From positions 26,182,299-26,246,298 of the forward strand of contig OX388329.1 of the NCBI GenBank assembly GCA_947579605.1: a stretch of 64,000 nt of DNA, in the 5' to 3' direction. Positions 36,613 to 47,747 of the stretch are shown here, one piece after another. This DNA is from Athripsodes cinereus (lineage: Eukaryota; Arthropoda; Insecta; Trichoptera; Leptoceridae). A program made the translations under genes and the position numbers. Every line of letters begins with the position of its first letter. Position 1 is the stretch's first letter. The notes beneath the pieces were generated by a model. That model saw only the letters and a program-made list of their open reading frames with translations, was not told where the DNA came from and searched no databases.

Positions 36613-38632
36613 AGTCTCTTGCATATTGGTAATTCAAAGTCTTATTCTAATAATGGAATTGATGTACTAAAGACAGATTATGGCTTAATCAAAGATAGGT
36701 CAGATATAGCGAAAGAACTAAATGAACATTTTTGTACAGTTGGTACGAAACTTGCCGAGAAATTTAAAATGCTCAAAAAGGAACCTAAAGTATATAACAG
36801 ACAAATTAGAACCCCGAAAAACAGTATTTTTATGCTACCAACGAATGAGAAAGAAATTATTGAAGTAATCAAAGAACTCAAAGACAGTGCTGCACCAGGA
36901 TATGATGGTATAACATCAGGAGATATTAAAATATTGCAAAACGTTCTAGCTAACCCATTAACAATATTAATAAATAATTGTATCAGTAAATGTGAATTTC
37001 CAGAGATTTTAAAAATTGCCAAAATAATACCTATATATAAATCAGGGAAGAGGGATGAACCTGGTAATTATAGACCGATTAGTTTACTAAGTACATTCAG
37101 TAAAATTTTTGAAAAAATAATACACAAACGCTTTGTAAATTATATTAAAATAAACGGAGATTTTGACGATTATCAATATGGGTTCCAAAAAAATAGTAAC
37201 ACATCAGCTGCTCTTATGGATGCAATCCAACATATTAACAGAGAATTGGACTCAGGTAAATATGTCATTCCCATTTTTATAGACCTATCGAAAGCTTTCG
37301 ACACAGTCAATCACAACATATTATTGGATTCCATGAGAAGAATGGGAGTTCGAGGTGTAACGCTAAGCCTGGTCGAAAACTATCTCAAAGATAGAACAGC
37401 GATGACAAAAAACTTTGATATAACAAGCGTGAGAAATGAAATCACAATAGGAGTCCCTCAGGGATCTATACTGGGGCCGTTATTTTATATGATGTACATA
37501 AATGATCTACAATACATAGGACTGACTGGAAAATACTTCATTTACGCAGATGACACATTGTTGATATACAGTGGAACAGATGAGAACACCCTAAAGAACA
37601 CAATAAACAATGATTTGAAGATCTTCACGAACTGGCTCAATAATGGATCTCTAACTATAAATGTGGACAAAACTAAATACATGATAATAAAACAGAAAAA
37701 TAAAGCACCCATTAATCCTAGTTTAATGATAAACGATCTACCTATACAGCGGAGTACATGTGTCAAATACTTGGGTCTGGAATTAGATGACAAACTAACA
37801 TGGAACGAACATGTCAAAACAATCATCAAAAAACTCGCACCAATGGTAGGAATTATGAGGAGAGCGGAAGTATTTAATAAAAGCACTAAGAAAATTATCT
37901 ACAATTCATTTATATTACCACACATAATGTATGGAATTATAATTTGGTCCCAGTCCAGTATGCAACTGCGTGGTATCGTTCACAGAATGATGAACAAGGC
38001 GCTAAAAGTAGTGTTTGACCTTGACAGATATACTAGGACTGATGAAGTCTATAAGATTACACAAATGCTGAACCTCGATGAGTTGGTATGCATGGAAAGG
38101 GCGAAAGCTATATATAAAGCAAAAAATGGTCTAATTAAAACGAACATGCTTATACTAAGAAACAGTGATATACATAACAGATATACCAGAACCAGAAACA
38201 ATTTAAGAAACGTGTACCCAAGGACTGACAAAGAAAGAAAAGGATTTTATTATGAAGCTGTAAGAATTTTTAATGATCTACCGGAAGTGCTGAAGAATGT
38301 AAATAGTTATTATACCTTCAAGAGGCAATTGAAAAAACGTACATTAGAAAGAAGAGATATTAGTTTTTGATTGCCGGATTTTTGTTTTTTCTTTTCTAAT
38401 TTTAATGTATTGTGTTAAAACAAGAGGTAAATTATGTGCTTTATAGAAGACAAATTCATTTGAAGATCTTCTAGCCCCTAATACCAGCTCTATGGTGCTG
38501 TCTGGGGCCAGATTTTGTTGTTTTTTTTTTTTTTTTGTATATTTTCATTTTTGTGTTTTATAATTGAATTGTTGTCCTATATATACTTATATACTTATAA
38601 ATAAATAAATAAAAAAAAAAAAAAAAAAAAAA
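36613..38632 (+). mobile_element. 5'-truncated LINE with reverse transcriptase and poly-A tail
   Basis: An open frame runs from just after a stop at 36610-36612 to 38370 (about 585 codons, no internal stop). It carries non-LTR reverse-transcriptase motifs in order: KIIPIYKSGKRDEPGNYRPI, FIDLSKAFDTVNH, GVPQGSILGPLFYMMYINDL and the catalytic FIYADDTLLIY, then the thumb and C-terminal region. There is no in-frame ATG at the left edge and no endonuclease domain, so it is 5'-truncated. A 3' UTR follows with AATAAATAAATA and a long A run (38599-38632). It belongs to the Jockey/CR1 group of LINEs; the exact clade is not settled. The intact frame suggests young age. Confidence 0.9.
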
Positions 38633-39789
38633 TATAAATAATTACTCTCAGTATGTGATGCATTCATAGTCATAGTTTTCAGAACTGAATAGGATTTTGC
38701 CATTAATTTGTTATAAAATTTGGAGTTATTTAACTGAAAACTTAATGTTTAGTCTTCTGCTTGCAAGTTGATCCCTCACAACTAAGGATCATGACCACTT
38801 ATATAGTAGGTGAGCGGTAGATCCCTACACTGAACCCAGTTTTCCATATAAAGGAGTCAATTTTTCTCCCCTACTTTACTTCCAAGCGACCATCTAAATA
38901 ATACTAAATGAACTCCTGACTTTCTTCTCTTTCTGGTTCTACCAAAAAGTATTATTGTTCCTTCAACATTAAGTTTAATCCTCATCTTTTAATATGTTCA
39001 AATTATTTCTGTTTGAAATGTAAGAATACTTGTTACATTCTGTCAAAATTCATATTTAACAATTGAAGTATTTACTGACTTCATATTAATCTCAACCCAA
39101 ATTTCTGAAAAACGTGAAGTGCATGCACTTTATTTCACAGTTTTCATATTATTTTAATCGTTCATTTTCTTTTTTAATCATAATGTATATCACTAAAAAT
39201 ATTTTCTAAACATACCTACATATAATCTGAACACTTTCTTTAAATTCTTGCTATCTTTATTGAAATCCTATCGTCATTTTTTCATTACATTTATCTTCAT
39301 ATAGGTATAGCTTCATTATTTAGAAGAATGTAATATATTCATTCATATGATAGTATGCATGTAGCACAATATAAAAGTGTAAAATACAGTTGGATTTTTT
39401 TACCAAATAGCTGAAAAATTACAGAGTATGATAAACAATTAAGCCATCTAAATTTAATGTTGTCCAGAATATACAGTTATAATATAAACTTGTTCTAAGA
39501 AAATGAAAGGTAAAGTTAAAGATATATAAATCTAATAACTTCTCAAAAATAAAATTAAACAACTAGTGTTGTACCAAAACAATAAGTATTGTTCAATAGT
39601 ATTTGACTCAGAATTGCCATAAGTGACTGTGACTTATTTTTATTTGATGTGTAACGCAATCGGTATTAAATTGTTGAACTACAAATGGCAAAGCATTTTT
39701 GTATATTTTCAAAAAGTCTTCAATTAGACAGATTAAAAAATAAAATTATTATGTTTATGTCATTTTTTAATGTTGATTTTGTATGACAG

Positions 39790-39923
39790 GTGGTGAAGTA
39801 GTATTCCAATGCAGAGATGAAGGACCACTTAGAGCTCCAGTGAAATGGGTTAGAGAAGGTGATAGACCTCTACCAGCTGGTTCAACAGATCGTAATGGAC
39901 GTCTTGAAATGCCTAACATTCAG
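39790..39923 (+). CDS. trol: Perlecan exon 19: middle of Ig domain 1
   Basis: Acceptor GTATGACAG, donor GTAATT, phase 1 in and 0 out. It encodes GEVVFQCRDEGPLRAPVKW and on to LEMPNIQ, which holds the first Ig cysteine and the core Trp. Confidence 0.93.
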
Positions 39924-40049
39924 GTAATTTAGTCCATAAAATACCCACACTTTATCTATTCTTTTGCTCAAACTCATTAGCAGAAAATTTTAAGCTACAT
40001 ATATAAATGCACTAGAAGAATGTTGGATGTTAGATCCAACAGAGACAAA

Positions 40050-40262
40050 TGGTCTGGTTTTGAAAATGTCTGATGATAAACAAAGAGTACTGTTCTCTTT
40101 TCTCAGCTACACGGACATTAATTTTCACAATACACCATTTCCATAACAACATTGTAGCAACAGGGATGTTGGGGGAAAAGGTGATTTATTTAGCACGGAG
40201 ATATTCTAAATGGTGGTGGATTCTGTCCCGTGCTTCCGTGAGAATGTCTCAAAAATATAATA
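40050..40262 (+). mobile_element. Decayed non-LTR retrotransposon 3' fragment
   Basis: Aligns by eye with the 3'-terminal part of the element at 3395-3717 (TTTTGAAAATGTCTGATGAT, AAAGAGTACTGTTC, TTCACAATACACC, TGGTGG-TTCTG-CC). Frame destroyed. Confidence 0.6.
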
Positions 40263-40387
40263 TGCAAGGATAGGCTAATGCTTCTGTTGTCTCTAACGCG
40301 AAGAAGAAAATAAATACATGTCAATTGATTTTCATGATTTTTTTATTAAGTATGAGTGTTTTAATTATGTAAATTATCTTGTTTCAG

Positions 40388-40481
40388 GTTACTGATAGTG
40401 GAATCTACATTTGCCAAGCAGTGGGATATCCTAGATATACACAAGGAAGCGAACTGTCTGTACGTTTGACTGTCGAACCTT
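40388..40481 (+). CDS. trol: Perlecan exon 20: end of Ig domain 1
   Basis: Acceptor TTGTTTCAG, donor GTAAGT, phase 0 in and 1 out. It encodes VTDSGIYICQAVGYP, the D-G-Y-C signature of the Ig F strand, and SELSVRLTVEP. Confidence 0.94.
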
Positions 40482-40612
40482 GTAAGTTGTTATTCTATTG
40501 AGTAAATAAAAAAGTTAAATGACGAAGAAAATCTTTAAAAATAAAATTTATTGAAAATAAGTGTCTTTGGAGAATAATAATTTAAGTCAAAACACTCTGC
40601 AAAAGTATGTTA

Positions 40613-40702
40613 TCTCTGAAATACAGGAAGACGATGGTCCTGGTTAAGTCATGTTTGGGGAATGTCCAATGACAGTAAACCAAAAGTAGTACTTTTCACT
40701 TA
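40613..40702 (+). mobile_element. Decayed non-LTR retrotransposon fragment
   Basis: ATACAGGAAGACGATGGTCC and TGGTTAAGTCATGTTTGG match the RRWSWLGHV-coding part of the element at 3395-3717. It is a separate copy from 40050-40262. Confidence 0.6.
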
Positions 40703-40756
40703 ACTCTTTGTATATTGTTATATGTGAATTAAATCACATCTTGTATTTGATTTCAG

Positions 40757-40894
40757 ACTCCAAAATCGACTACCGCCCAGCTGAGTCATGTAAGATCAAC
40801 GAGGCCACTTGTTCCAATGGAGACTGTATTCCCAAGAACCAAGTCTGTAATGGACATTACGATTGTACCGATGGATCAGACGAATTGGCTTGCA
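40757..40894 (+). CDS. trol: Perlecan exon 21: LDLa module 19
   Basis: Acceptor TTGATTTCAG, donor GTAAGT, phase 1-1. It encodes the linker SKIDYRPAES then CKINEATC, GDCIPKNQVC and GSDELAC. LDLa modules resume after the first Ig, the order known for insect perlecan. Confidence 0.95.
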
Positions 40895-41586
40895 GTAAGT
40901 TATTAATACTTTAAAATCATCTTTATCTCAATTTCAATTAAGTTTTATACTCAGAATTAGTTAAGCAGACTGTAAAACTGTTTGGCTTTTTAATTTCAAT
41001 AATTAAGTTTATTAATTTCCTCATTGTTTAACATACAGTACATAATAATTATGAATAATAATATACCCATAAACTGAAGTGGTTGGCAGCTTGAGAGTCT
41101 TGGACTTGAGATCATCTTCTTGACAAAACCATGGTGTGAAATCCCAGGTGCAATTCTACGTTCTGCTGAGGTATTCTACTGTGAGAATGTCATTGAGCCT
41201 ATTGAAAATCCAAAATCATATTTTTTTCTTAAAAAATAACTGTGCGAGATACGTTGTGTGGAATATATGATTATGGTCAGTAGCCCAAAATTTTAACTGA
41301 TAGATAGAAAAGGTTCATATCCTGCTGCTGACCTATAGATATATAATATCTTCTGTGCCATAGATTTAGATATTCTGTCTTATAGATAAATTTCTGTGTA
41401 GGTGTATGAATATATTTAGGATAACACTGAAACATTCCAATAAACTAAATAGAGAAACCTTTAGGAATGTGATGACTTCAATTTTTTTATTTATGAACAG
41501 TATTTCGTCATTAAAGATACAAGAATTTGTTTATGAGTATTATTTTTTTTAAAATGATTTTCATAATCTCAATATTTTTCTTACAG

Positions 41587-41838
41587 ATATTCATGGCATT
41601 TGTGAGCCAAATGAATTCAAATGTGCCAACAAACGCTGTATCCTCAAGACTTGGGTATGTGACTCAGAAGATGACTGTAAAGACGGATCAGACGAAGTCA
41701 ACTGTGGAGTTTCTTCTCCTGGTGACGCTTGTCTTCCATATGAATTCCAATGTAAAACTGTTAAACAATGTATTTCAAGAAGCTTCCATTGTGATGGACA
41801 AAATGAATGTCTTGATGGTTCTGATGAAGTTGGATGTT
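41587..41838 (+). CDS. trol: Perlecan exon 22: LDLa modules 20 and 21
   Basis: A 252-nt phase 1-1 exon from TTCTTACAG to GTAAGT. Two modules: CEPNEFKC to GSDEVNC, then CLPYEFQC to GSDEVGC, with a GVSSPGDA linker. Last LDLa modules of the protein. Confidence 0.95.
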
Positions 41839-42060
41839 GTAAGTATAAAATTAATGTAATAATATTTAAATAAAAACATACATTTAGGTTTACTTTTAAT
41901 GCAAATTCAACTGTGAAAATTTAAGAGGGAGTAAAGTGTTCAATAATGGATTCAAAACGGATGGATGATACTAATGAAATAATAATAAAGAAGGGAGATC
42001 TATATTTTACAATTATTGTAAAACTACTGGTATGATGGTGTTTATTTATTTTAATTTCAG

Positions 42061-42254
42061 CTCCTGTATTCATATCTCGTCCACCTCCTCCAATGATGAT
42101 CTTGGAAGAACACAGTACAATGGTAATCACTTGTATTGCCCACGGTGTACCATCCCCAGAAGTCGTATGGCGTTTGAACTGGGGACATATTCCTGAGAAA
42201 TGTTCTTACACAAGTGTTAATGGAGTTGGAACACTCACTTGTCCAGATGTCAGG
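42061..42254 (+). CDS. trol: Perlecan exon 23: first part of Ig domain 2
   Basis: Acceptor TTTAATTTCAG, donor GTAAAT, phase 1 in and 0 out. It encodes PPPMMILEEHSTMVITC, VWRLNWGHIP and the extra cysteines in EKCSYTS and GTLTCPDVR, as in the perlecan Ig that precedes the laminin-like region. Confidence 0.94.
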
Positions 42255-42299
42255 GTAAATAACACTATTTTTTCTTTTTCTTAAAAAGTTAATCCTATG

Positions 42300-42377
42300 A
42301 GGTGACTAAAAGCCTAATGATAGAGTCTTTGATTCTTAATCAAAATATACTGAGTTCGATTCCTGGCACTGCCAACC
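42300..42377 (+). mobile_element. tRNA-like SINE head, interrupted by insertion
   Basis: GCCTAATGATAGAGT and GAGTTCGATTCCTGGCAC resemble internal A and B promoter boxes. No cloverleaf can be folded. The sequence is broken by the next element, and CTGCCAACC at its right end is repeated at 42827-42835. Confidence 0.5.
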
Positions 42378-42826
42378 AGGCGCGTGCCTTCCATACATGC
42401 AAATATGCAACGCGTGCCCTAAAATAAATAAATATATCTTATAGTAGTTAGAAATTCATAAATAATCTTAAAAATATATTCTGCACTACTATATTACACA
42501 ATTTTTTGCCGTGGAGCACCCGGTAAAGAATTGGTCTCCCACTCTTCCCCGTAAGTTTTCGAGTGTCCTGTAAAAGGCAGGTGTTCGAAAAAACTAAGAC
42601 ATTATACATCTTAAACTCAGCGATGAGGTTTGCCACCCATCCTAAATGTCTTGATTTTAGATTGGCACGAAGAGGACAGTTTGCATGTTTCTTACATGCA
42701 GCTGGTCTGCTGGTTACCCCACTTGTGGGATATGCCGTGATGGTATAGTAGTAGTAGTATAGTAGTATTATACATTTTTTGTAGGGCATGCTTTGCATAT
42801 TTGCATGTATGGAAGGCACGCCGCTG
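42378..42826. mobile_element. TIR element with nested SINE and 9-bp duplication
   Basis: Ends near GCGTGCCTTCCATACATGCA (42382-42401) and the complement near 42802-42823 form inverted repeats of about 40 bp with few mismatches. CTGCCAACC flanks on both sides (42369-42377 and 42827-42835). The interior is mainly SINE copy 6, so that SINE jumped into this element. Confidence 0.72.
42508..42770 (+). mobile_element. SINE copy 6, full length
   Basis: Begins GCCGTGGAGCACCCGG and ends GCCGTGATGGTATAGTAGTAG, then TAG/TAT repeats. Imperfect direct flanks ACAATTTTTTG and ACATTTTTTG suggest the TSD. With copy 5 it defines the consensus. Confidence 0.85.
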
Positions 42827-43263
42827 CTGCCAACCTATTTAATCTTCTCGACATCATCATATTGCTTGCTGTGAGGGTGCTTGGAATGTATTTGGGTTTA
42901 TTTCAAACCAAGATTCATCTCTAAAAAATTCTAAATACAAACAATAAATCCATTTTGAAAATATTGATTTGTTTTCCTATGCAACTGGATGAACCGGGAA
43001 GAGGGGGAGTTACCCCCCTTCTCCACTATCACAAAACAAGTGAGCAAGTAATTGAATATTAGGGATGTATTTGTTTTTTTTAAAACCCAGATTATTTTTT
43101 GAATAAATAAAATATTATATAGCCTAAGGAGAGTATGTAAAAATATTATTCAAATAAACTACATACCTAAATAAATTTTATTCCAAATCATTCGAACAAG
43201 TTCAAATTAAAAAAAAATCTGTTAACTCGAGATATTTTGTAAAATTTTTTTTATGTTTAACAG

Positions 43264-43391
43264 GTTGAGGACCAAGGTGCCTACTCGTGCGAAGCTCTCA
43301 ATAACCGTGGGTCCGTATTTGCAGTTCCCGATACAATTTTAGTAATCAATAGCACGAAGACAGATGTATGTCCAGCAGGATACTTCAATAG
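43264..43391 (+). CDS. trol: Perlecan exon 24: end of Ig 2 and start of laminin-type region
   Basis: Acceptor TTTAACAG, donor GTAAAT, phase 0 in and 2 out. It encodes VEDQGAYSCEALNNRGS, then KTDVCPAGYFN, the start of the LE half-module that precedes the first laminin IV domain. Confidence 0.94.
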
Positions 43392-43789
43392 GTAAATTAA
43401 TCTAATTTTATACTTCATCACTGTTAATATTCCAAGTCCACACATTTTGATGTAACCTCACACAATGAAATATTGTTAACTTTGATATCATATTTGTTGA
43501 CTATCTCACTCAAAAATAATAATAGTTTGGTGATACTAGCGACATCTGGGTTTATATCATGACTAAAAGCAACGATACAACCCATACAATCAAATATGTT
43601 TGTCGTGAGTAAATATATCTAAGTCGCAAAAAATCTGTACAAAGATACTGGTCGCAGTACATATCTCTTAGTACAGTTTGTCCCTGTGTGAAGTTTAGGA
43701 CACAAACAATTAATTACATTGTTTATATTACAATAGTAGTGATTCATCGCTGCCCAATTTGTGTTAAATATTCTGTTGTTTACTCTTAG

Positions 43790-44012
43790 TGAGGCTCGTG
43801 TCGCTCAAGAATGCATCAGTTGCTTCTGTTTCGGAGCCACAACAGAATGTCGCAGTGCTGAGCTTTTCACATATCAACTGCCACCTCCATTGAGCAGATC
43901 CGGAATACAACTTATGGGTGTTACTCAACAACCTGGGCAACCACTGCAAATTACAGATGAACCGATCTCAGATATCTTCGATTTACAAGCATCAGATGAT
44001 AGAGGAATTACA
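43790..44012 (+). CDS. trol: Perlecan exon 25: LE cysteines and start of laminin IV domain 1
   Basis: Acceptor TTACTCTTAG, donor GTAAGT, phase 2 in and 0 out. It encodes CISCFCFGATTECRSAEL, the C-C-F-G-T-C signature that leads into a laminin IV (L4) domain, then the N-terminal part of L4. Confidence 0.94.
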
Positions 44013-44030
44013 GTAAGTATTATTCTACAG

Positions 44031-44250
44031 ATCTCCTACTTTTTTCTGTAAGTTTTCGAATGTCCTGTAAAAGGCAGGTGTTCATGAAACCCCGTGTACA
44101 AGACAATTAACATATACAATTAATTGATGAGATATGCCGCCCATTCTGAATGTATTATTTTTATTGGCATGGAAAGAACAATCTACATGTCTATTAGTTG
44201 GAGTTAACCCGCTGGCTATCCACTTGTGAGATAAACTGTGTTTGTGAACT
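44031..44250 (+). mobile_element. SINE copy 7, decayed
   Basis: TGTAAGTTTTCGAATGTCC and TGTAAAAGGCAGGTGTTC match the family. Later parts (GATGAGATATGCCGCCCATT, CCACTTGTGAGATAAACTG) are diverged. It lies only about 20 bases after an exon donor. Confidence 0.7.
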
Positions 44251-44552
44251 AGTAGTTGTTGAATACGTGAAGTAAATTAGAACACCATCAAACTAACCAA
44301 ACTTTGTCAAACTCAACCCAATTACAGCGGTTTTAGACTGGACAACTAAGAAAATATATATGGCTGAGAGGAAGGATGTTCGAAAGAATAAGCAAGGACA
44401 GGAAAACTAATAAAATATACCTATATGGCTGAGAACAAAGGTGCTTGTAGATGTGTCCATCTGAAGATTAAAAAGCAAGACCATTCAAATCAGATTCTAT
44501 ATGGAGGTTTCAAATTGAACACATTTATTCATATTCCTTTTTATTGTTTCAG

Positions 44553-44729
44553 ATAACCCGCATTGGACAATGGTCTCCTCGCAATATCTATCCATACTTG
44601 GCCCTCTCCGAAAACCACTTGGGAACACAATTGAAATCATATGGGGGATACATCAAATACACAGTCAGACCCAACAGTAACTACCCAGCACCACAAGGAT
44701 ATATCCGTTTGCCTGATATCATTATCAAG
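44553..44729 (+). CDS. trol: Perlecan exon 26: laminin IV domain 1, middle
   Basis: Acceptor TTGTTTCAG, donor GTATGT, phase 0-0. It encodes SPRNIYPYLALSENHLG, LKSYGGYIKYTV and GYIRLPDIIIK; the SYGG-L/I-YTV block is the laminin IV core. Confidence 0.95.
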
Positions 44730-44960
44730 GTATGTATTATTGTGACATTCAATGTTTGATATTCATTTATTCAATATTTATCTGTAAAGGAGGATTAATA
44801 TGATATTATTACTAACAATACACTTACACCTAATCCAATTTATCGAACGATTCGGGACGTAAACATGTTAAAGGCTTATTGCCGTGTATATTTTCAGAAT
44901 AAATAAAAATAAAATATTGGTCAAATACCTAAATATATATTTTTTTATTTGTGCTTTCAG

Positions 44961-45103
44961 GGTGGTAACATACTATTGACTCACATTGGATCAAGAAGAC
45001 CAAATGAAGATCAAACCATCTCTGTAAGACTCTTCCAAGGACAGTGGCAGAAGGTTACTCCATACGGGCCACAAACAGCTAGTAGAGAAGATATTATGAT
45101 GGT
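44961..45103 (+). CDS. trol: Perlecan exon 27: laminin IV domain 1, middle
   Basis: Acceptor TGCTTTCAG, donor GTAAGT, phase 0 in and 2 out. It encodes GGNILLTHIG, SVRLFQGQWQKVTPYG and SREDIMMV. Confidence 0.94.
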
Positions 45104-45638
45104 GTAAGTATCAGATTCATTTTCCATTTAACACGTCTTGTTATAGAGCATATTGACACTAATTATTTGACAGATTTTTTATTCACATTGTTTGTTAAGT
45201 TTTTCATGTACATAGGCAGAGTATTAATCGAAAAGAATTTAATCTATTTAAACATTTAACTTGTTTATTTATTCATTTTTTACTGTACATTGACACAAAT
45301 TTGAAGAGAAATGCAGTCAAATTCAATACAAGCAATGTACAATGGGAGAGTTGATAATTATCATCCAACTAACTCAACTCATGTTAAATAAATCAATTTT
45401 GTTTATGAATAAACATACATCAATATTGTAAAAACAAACAGTAAAGCGCCTCTACAGAATGTATTTGTAAATGCTTTGCTTCACATCAAAAAAATATTAT
45501 TTTTCAAAGATTTCTTTGTGAAGTAGAACATGGTACTCATACTAAATCTACATAACATCTCAATCGCTTGTGATATTTATAAAATGTTTTACTTTATATG
45601 GACAATGATTGAGTTTAATCAAATGAAATATGTCTTAG

Positions 45639-45807
45639 ATTGGCTAATATTGACGCACTATTGTTGAGAGCTGAAGATAATGGATCAGGTGTTGAAATTA
45701 ATAACTTCCAAATGGACACAGCTGGTATTGAAAACTATGGACAAGGTTTGGCAGCTTTCGTTGAAGAATGTAAATGTCCTCAAGGCTATTCTGGACTCTC
45801 ATGTCAG
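45639..45807 (+). CDS. trol: Perlecan exon 28: end of laminin IV 1 and following LE
   Basis: Acceptor TATGTCTTAG, donor GTATGA, phase 2 in and 0 out. It encodes LANIDALLLRAED, EINNFQMDTA and ECKCPQGYSGLSCQ, the typical L4 end running into an LE half-module. Confidence 0.95.
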
Positions 45808-45921
45808 GTATGAAACTACAAACATATACAAAATTTATTTATACAAGACATGTGACATTTTCCTAAATCACTCGCAAACGAGTGGATGGCCTTGAGAAAA
45901 ATAGAATAGAATGTGACATTT

Positions 45922-45990
45922 TCGATTCGGCAATGCAGTATGCCACCCTTTTTGAATGTCACGGGGAGGACAATCAATATGTTCATTACT
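45922..45990 (+). mobile_element. Possible SINE copy 9, very decayed
   Basis: GCAATGCAGTATGCCACCC and TTTTTGAATGTCACGGGGAG resemble the body of the SINE (GATGAGGTTTGCCACCC, then CTGAATGTC, then GGCACG). Too short to be sure. Confidence 0.4.
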
Positions 45991-46032
45991 ATTATTTTAC
46001 ATCTTTGTGTTGATGAATGATTTTCTTTGTAG

Positions 46033-46250
46033 AAATGTAGTCCTGGCTTCACCCGTGTTGAATCTGGACGCTGGTTAGGCAGATGTACAAGAGAAGAGGA
46101 GACATCATGTCAAGCAGGTTATTACGGCAATCCTTCTGCAGGTGTACCTTGCAGATTATGTCCTTGCCCACTAACGAACCCCGGAAATCAGTTCTCAAGA
46201 ACATGTTCACTGGCAGGTGATGGACAAGTCACATGTAACTGTCCTACAGG
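46033..46250 (+). CDS. trol: Perlecan exon 29: laminin-type EGF repeats
   Basis: Acceptor TTCTTTGTAG, donor GTAAGT, phase 0 in and 2 out. It encodes KCSPGFTRVESGRWLGRC, CQAGYYGNPSAGVPCRLCPC and VTCNCPTG. A full LE module with eight-cysteine spacing can be traced into exon 30. Confidence 0.95.
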
Positions 46251-46799
46251 GTAAGTTAACTATCTTATTCTTATAATTTATTATCATGAAAAAATTATCT
46301 GTATGTTCATCACATGCAATTATTATTTAGCTTGATAGTAAATTCCCCGACTTTATATCAGAGAATCCAGTTTTGAACCCCTTATACAACATAAGAATAT
46401 AACATAGTGTTAATTTATCTGAAACCCAGATTTTGGAATATCTTAAAAAATGGTATCTAGAAGGCACCATTAAAGTAATCTACAAATGGCACAATTGTAT
46501 GCATGGTTCTCACAAAAGTATTTAAGTCAATCATTATAAGATAAATGTCAAATTGAACTGTCAATTGAAACACTGGTGATCATAATTGGTGTTAATTGAA
46601 CAAAGCCTAATCAAAGAAAGAGAGAGATAGAGACTGCTCCAGAGCCATCTAATTATATATAATTATTATATTTAATATAACATGAAACTGGCTACATATA
46701 ATGCTGTGTAGCACTAGCACCGTTGGTGGAAGAAATGGGAACTAAAATAGACATCGTGAAAAAATCAAAATATAATGAAAATACAAATTTCTTTTTTAG

Positions 46800-47018
46800 A
46801 TACCTTGGAAGACGATGTGAAATGTGTGCTCCTGGCTACGTTGGCAATCCTATGATTCCTGGAGACTCGTGTCGCCCGGCGCCTCCACCACAAGCTTTAT
46901 GTGATCCTCGTGGTACATCTTCCCAAAATGGAGATGAATGCAGATGTAAGCCAAATGTTGTCGGACCAAGATGCAGTGAATGTGCTCCCGAATCATTCCA
47001 TTTGTCAGACGATAATAT
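46800..47018 (+). CDS. trol: Perlecan exon 30: laminin-type EGF repeats
   Basis: Acceptor TTCTTTTTTAG, donor GTAAGT, phase 2-2. It encodes YLGRRCEMCAPGYVGNP, CRCKPNVVGPRCSECAPE and SFHLSDDN, the canonical LE signature. Confidence 0.95.
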
Positions 47019-47339
47019 GTAAGTTAATGAATTAATTGTCTTCCACTATAAAGAGTTAATACCATGATTTTTTTATTTTGCCATCACTATGAGCTTTTTA
47101 CTTAGCTCCTAGTTTTCTGGGTTTTACATGAGGTGAAAGATTTTACTCCATTTCACTGTGTACAGTCAGGCAGAGACCATGCTCATACCTTTGCATATGG
47201 AACGAGACTTAGCCCATGAGAATATGCAGTTTGGATTTGTTGAAAAGATGTCATGTTTCAACATTGTGGCATGTGTATCTATCATCAGGACCATCTTACA
47301 AAATGGCCGACACAACATTAAATCCTGTATGTGAGGAGT

Positions 47340-47462
47340 ATCACATATTATGATAGACTGTTTGATCTAATTTTCATCCGAAATGCATGCGCAACATGCA
47401 TTTCGTGAATGAAAGATCATATGATTTTACGCAGGAGATCATCTCCTAGTCTATCATATATA
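47340..47462. mobile_element. Small foldback element
   Basis: TATGATAGACT near the left and AGTCTATCATATA near the right are inverted, with an inner palindrome around GCATGCGCAACATGCATTTCG. About 120 bp, non-coding. Confidence 0.5.
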
Positions 47463-47486
47463 TTTCAATTTGTTTTCTTTTTCTAG

Positions 47487-47747
47487 CTTTGGATGCTCTC
47501 AGTGCTTCTGTATGGGGGTTACAAGAACGTGTAGCAGTTCTACAATGAGACGAAACAAGATTTCAGCCAAATTTGCTTCTCAATCTGCAGCACAAAGTAT
47601 AAATTTGATTGAATGGAGCGAACAACCAGAAGATATTAAAACAGCACCATCTGAGGACCTCATTGTGGACCCATCGCAACAACAAATCACTTACAATAAT
47701 TTCCCTGGAGATTTTTCCACAACTTTCTACTGGCAATTACCTGATAG
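47487..47747 (+). CDS. trol: Perlecan exon 31: LE lead-in and start of laminin IV domain 2
   Basis: Acceptor TTTTTCTAG, donor GTTAGT, phase 2-2. It encodes FGCSQCFCMGVTRTCSSS, then the L4 N-terminal part ending FSTTFYWQLPD. Confidence 0.94.

Larger units (their letters stand above)
29915..39789 (+). other. Perlecan intron 18, 9.9 kb, interrupted by a possible microexon
   Basis: The longest intron in the window. It contains SINE copies 4 and 5, a short perfect hairpin (31820-31857), TIR elements at 31910-32325 and 32889-34062 (the second with a LINE inside), a complex tandem region (34666-36310) and the 2-kb LINE (36613-38632). The 38.7-39.8 kb part is plain AT-rich sequence. Confidence 0.8.

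Noticed and set aside
42300..42377. Functional tRNA gene
   Set aside because: B-box-like sequence is present but no cloverleaf or acceptor stem can be formed; it is interrupted by an insertion.
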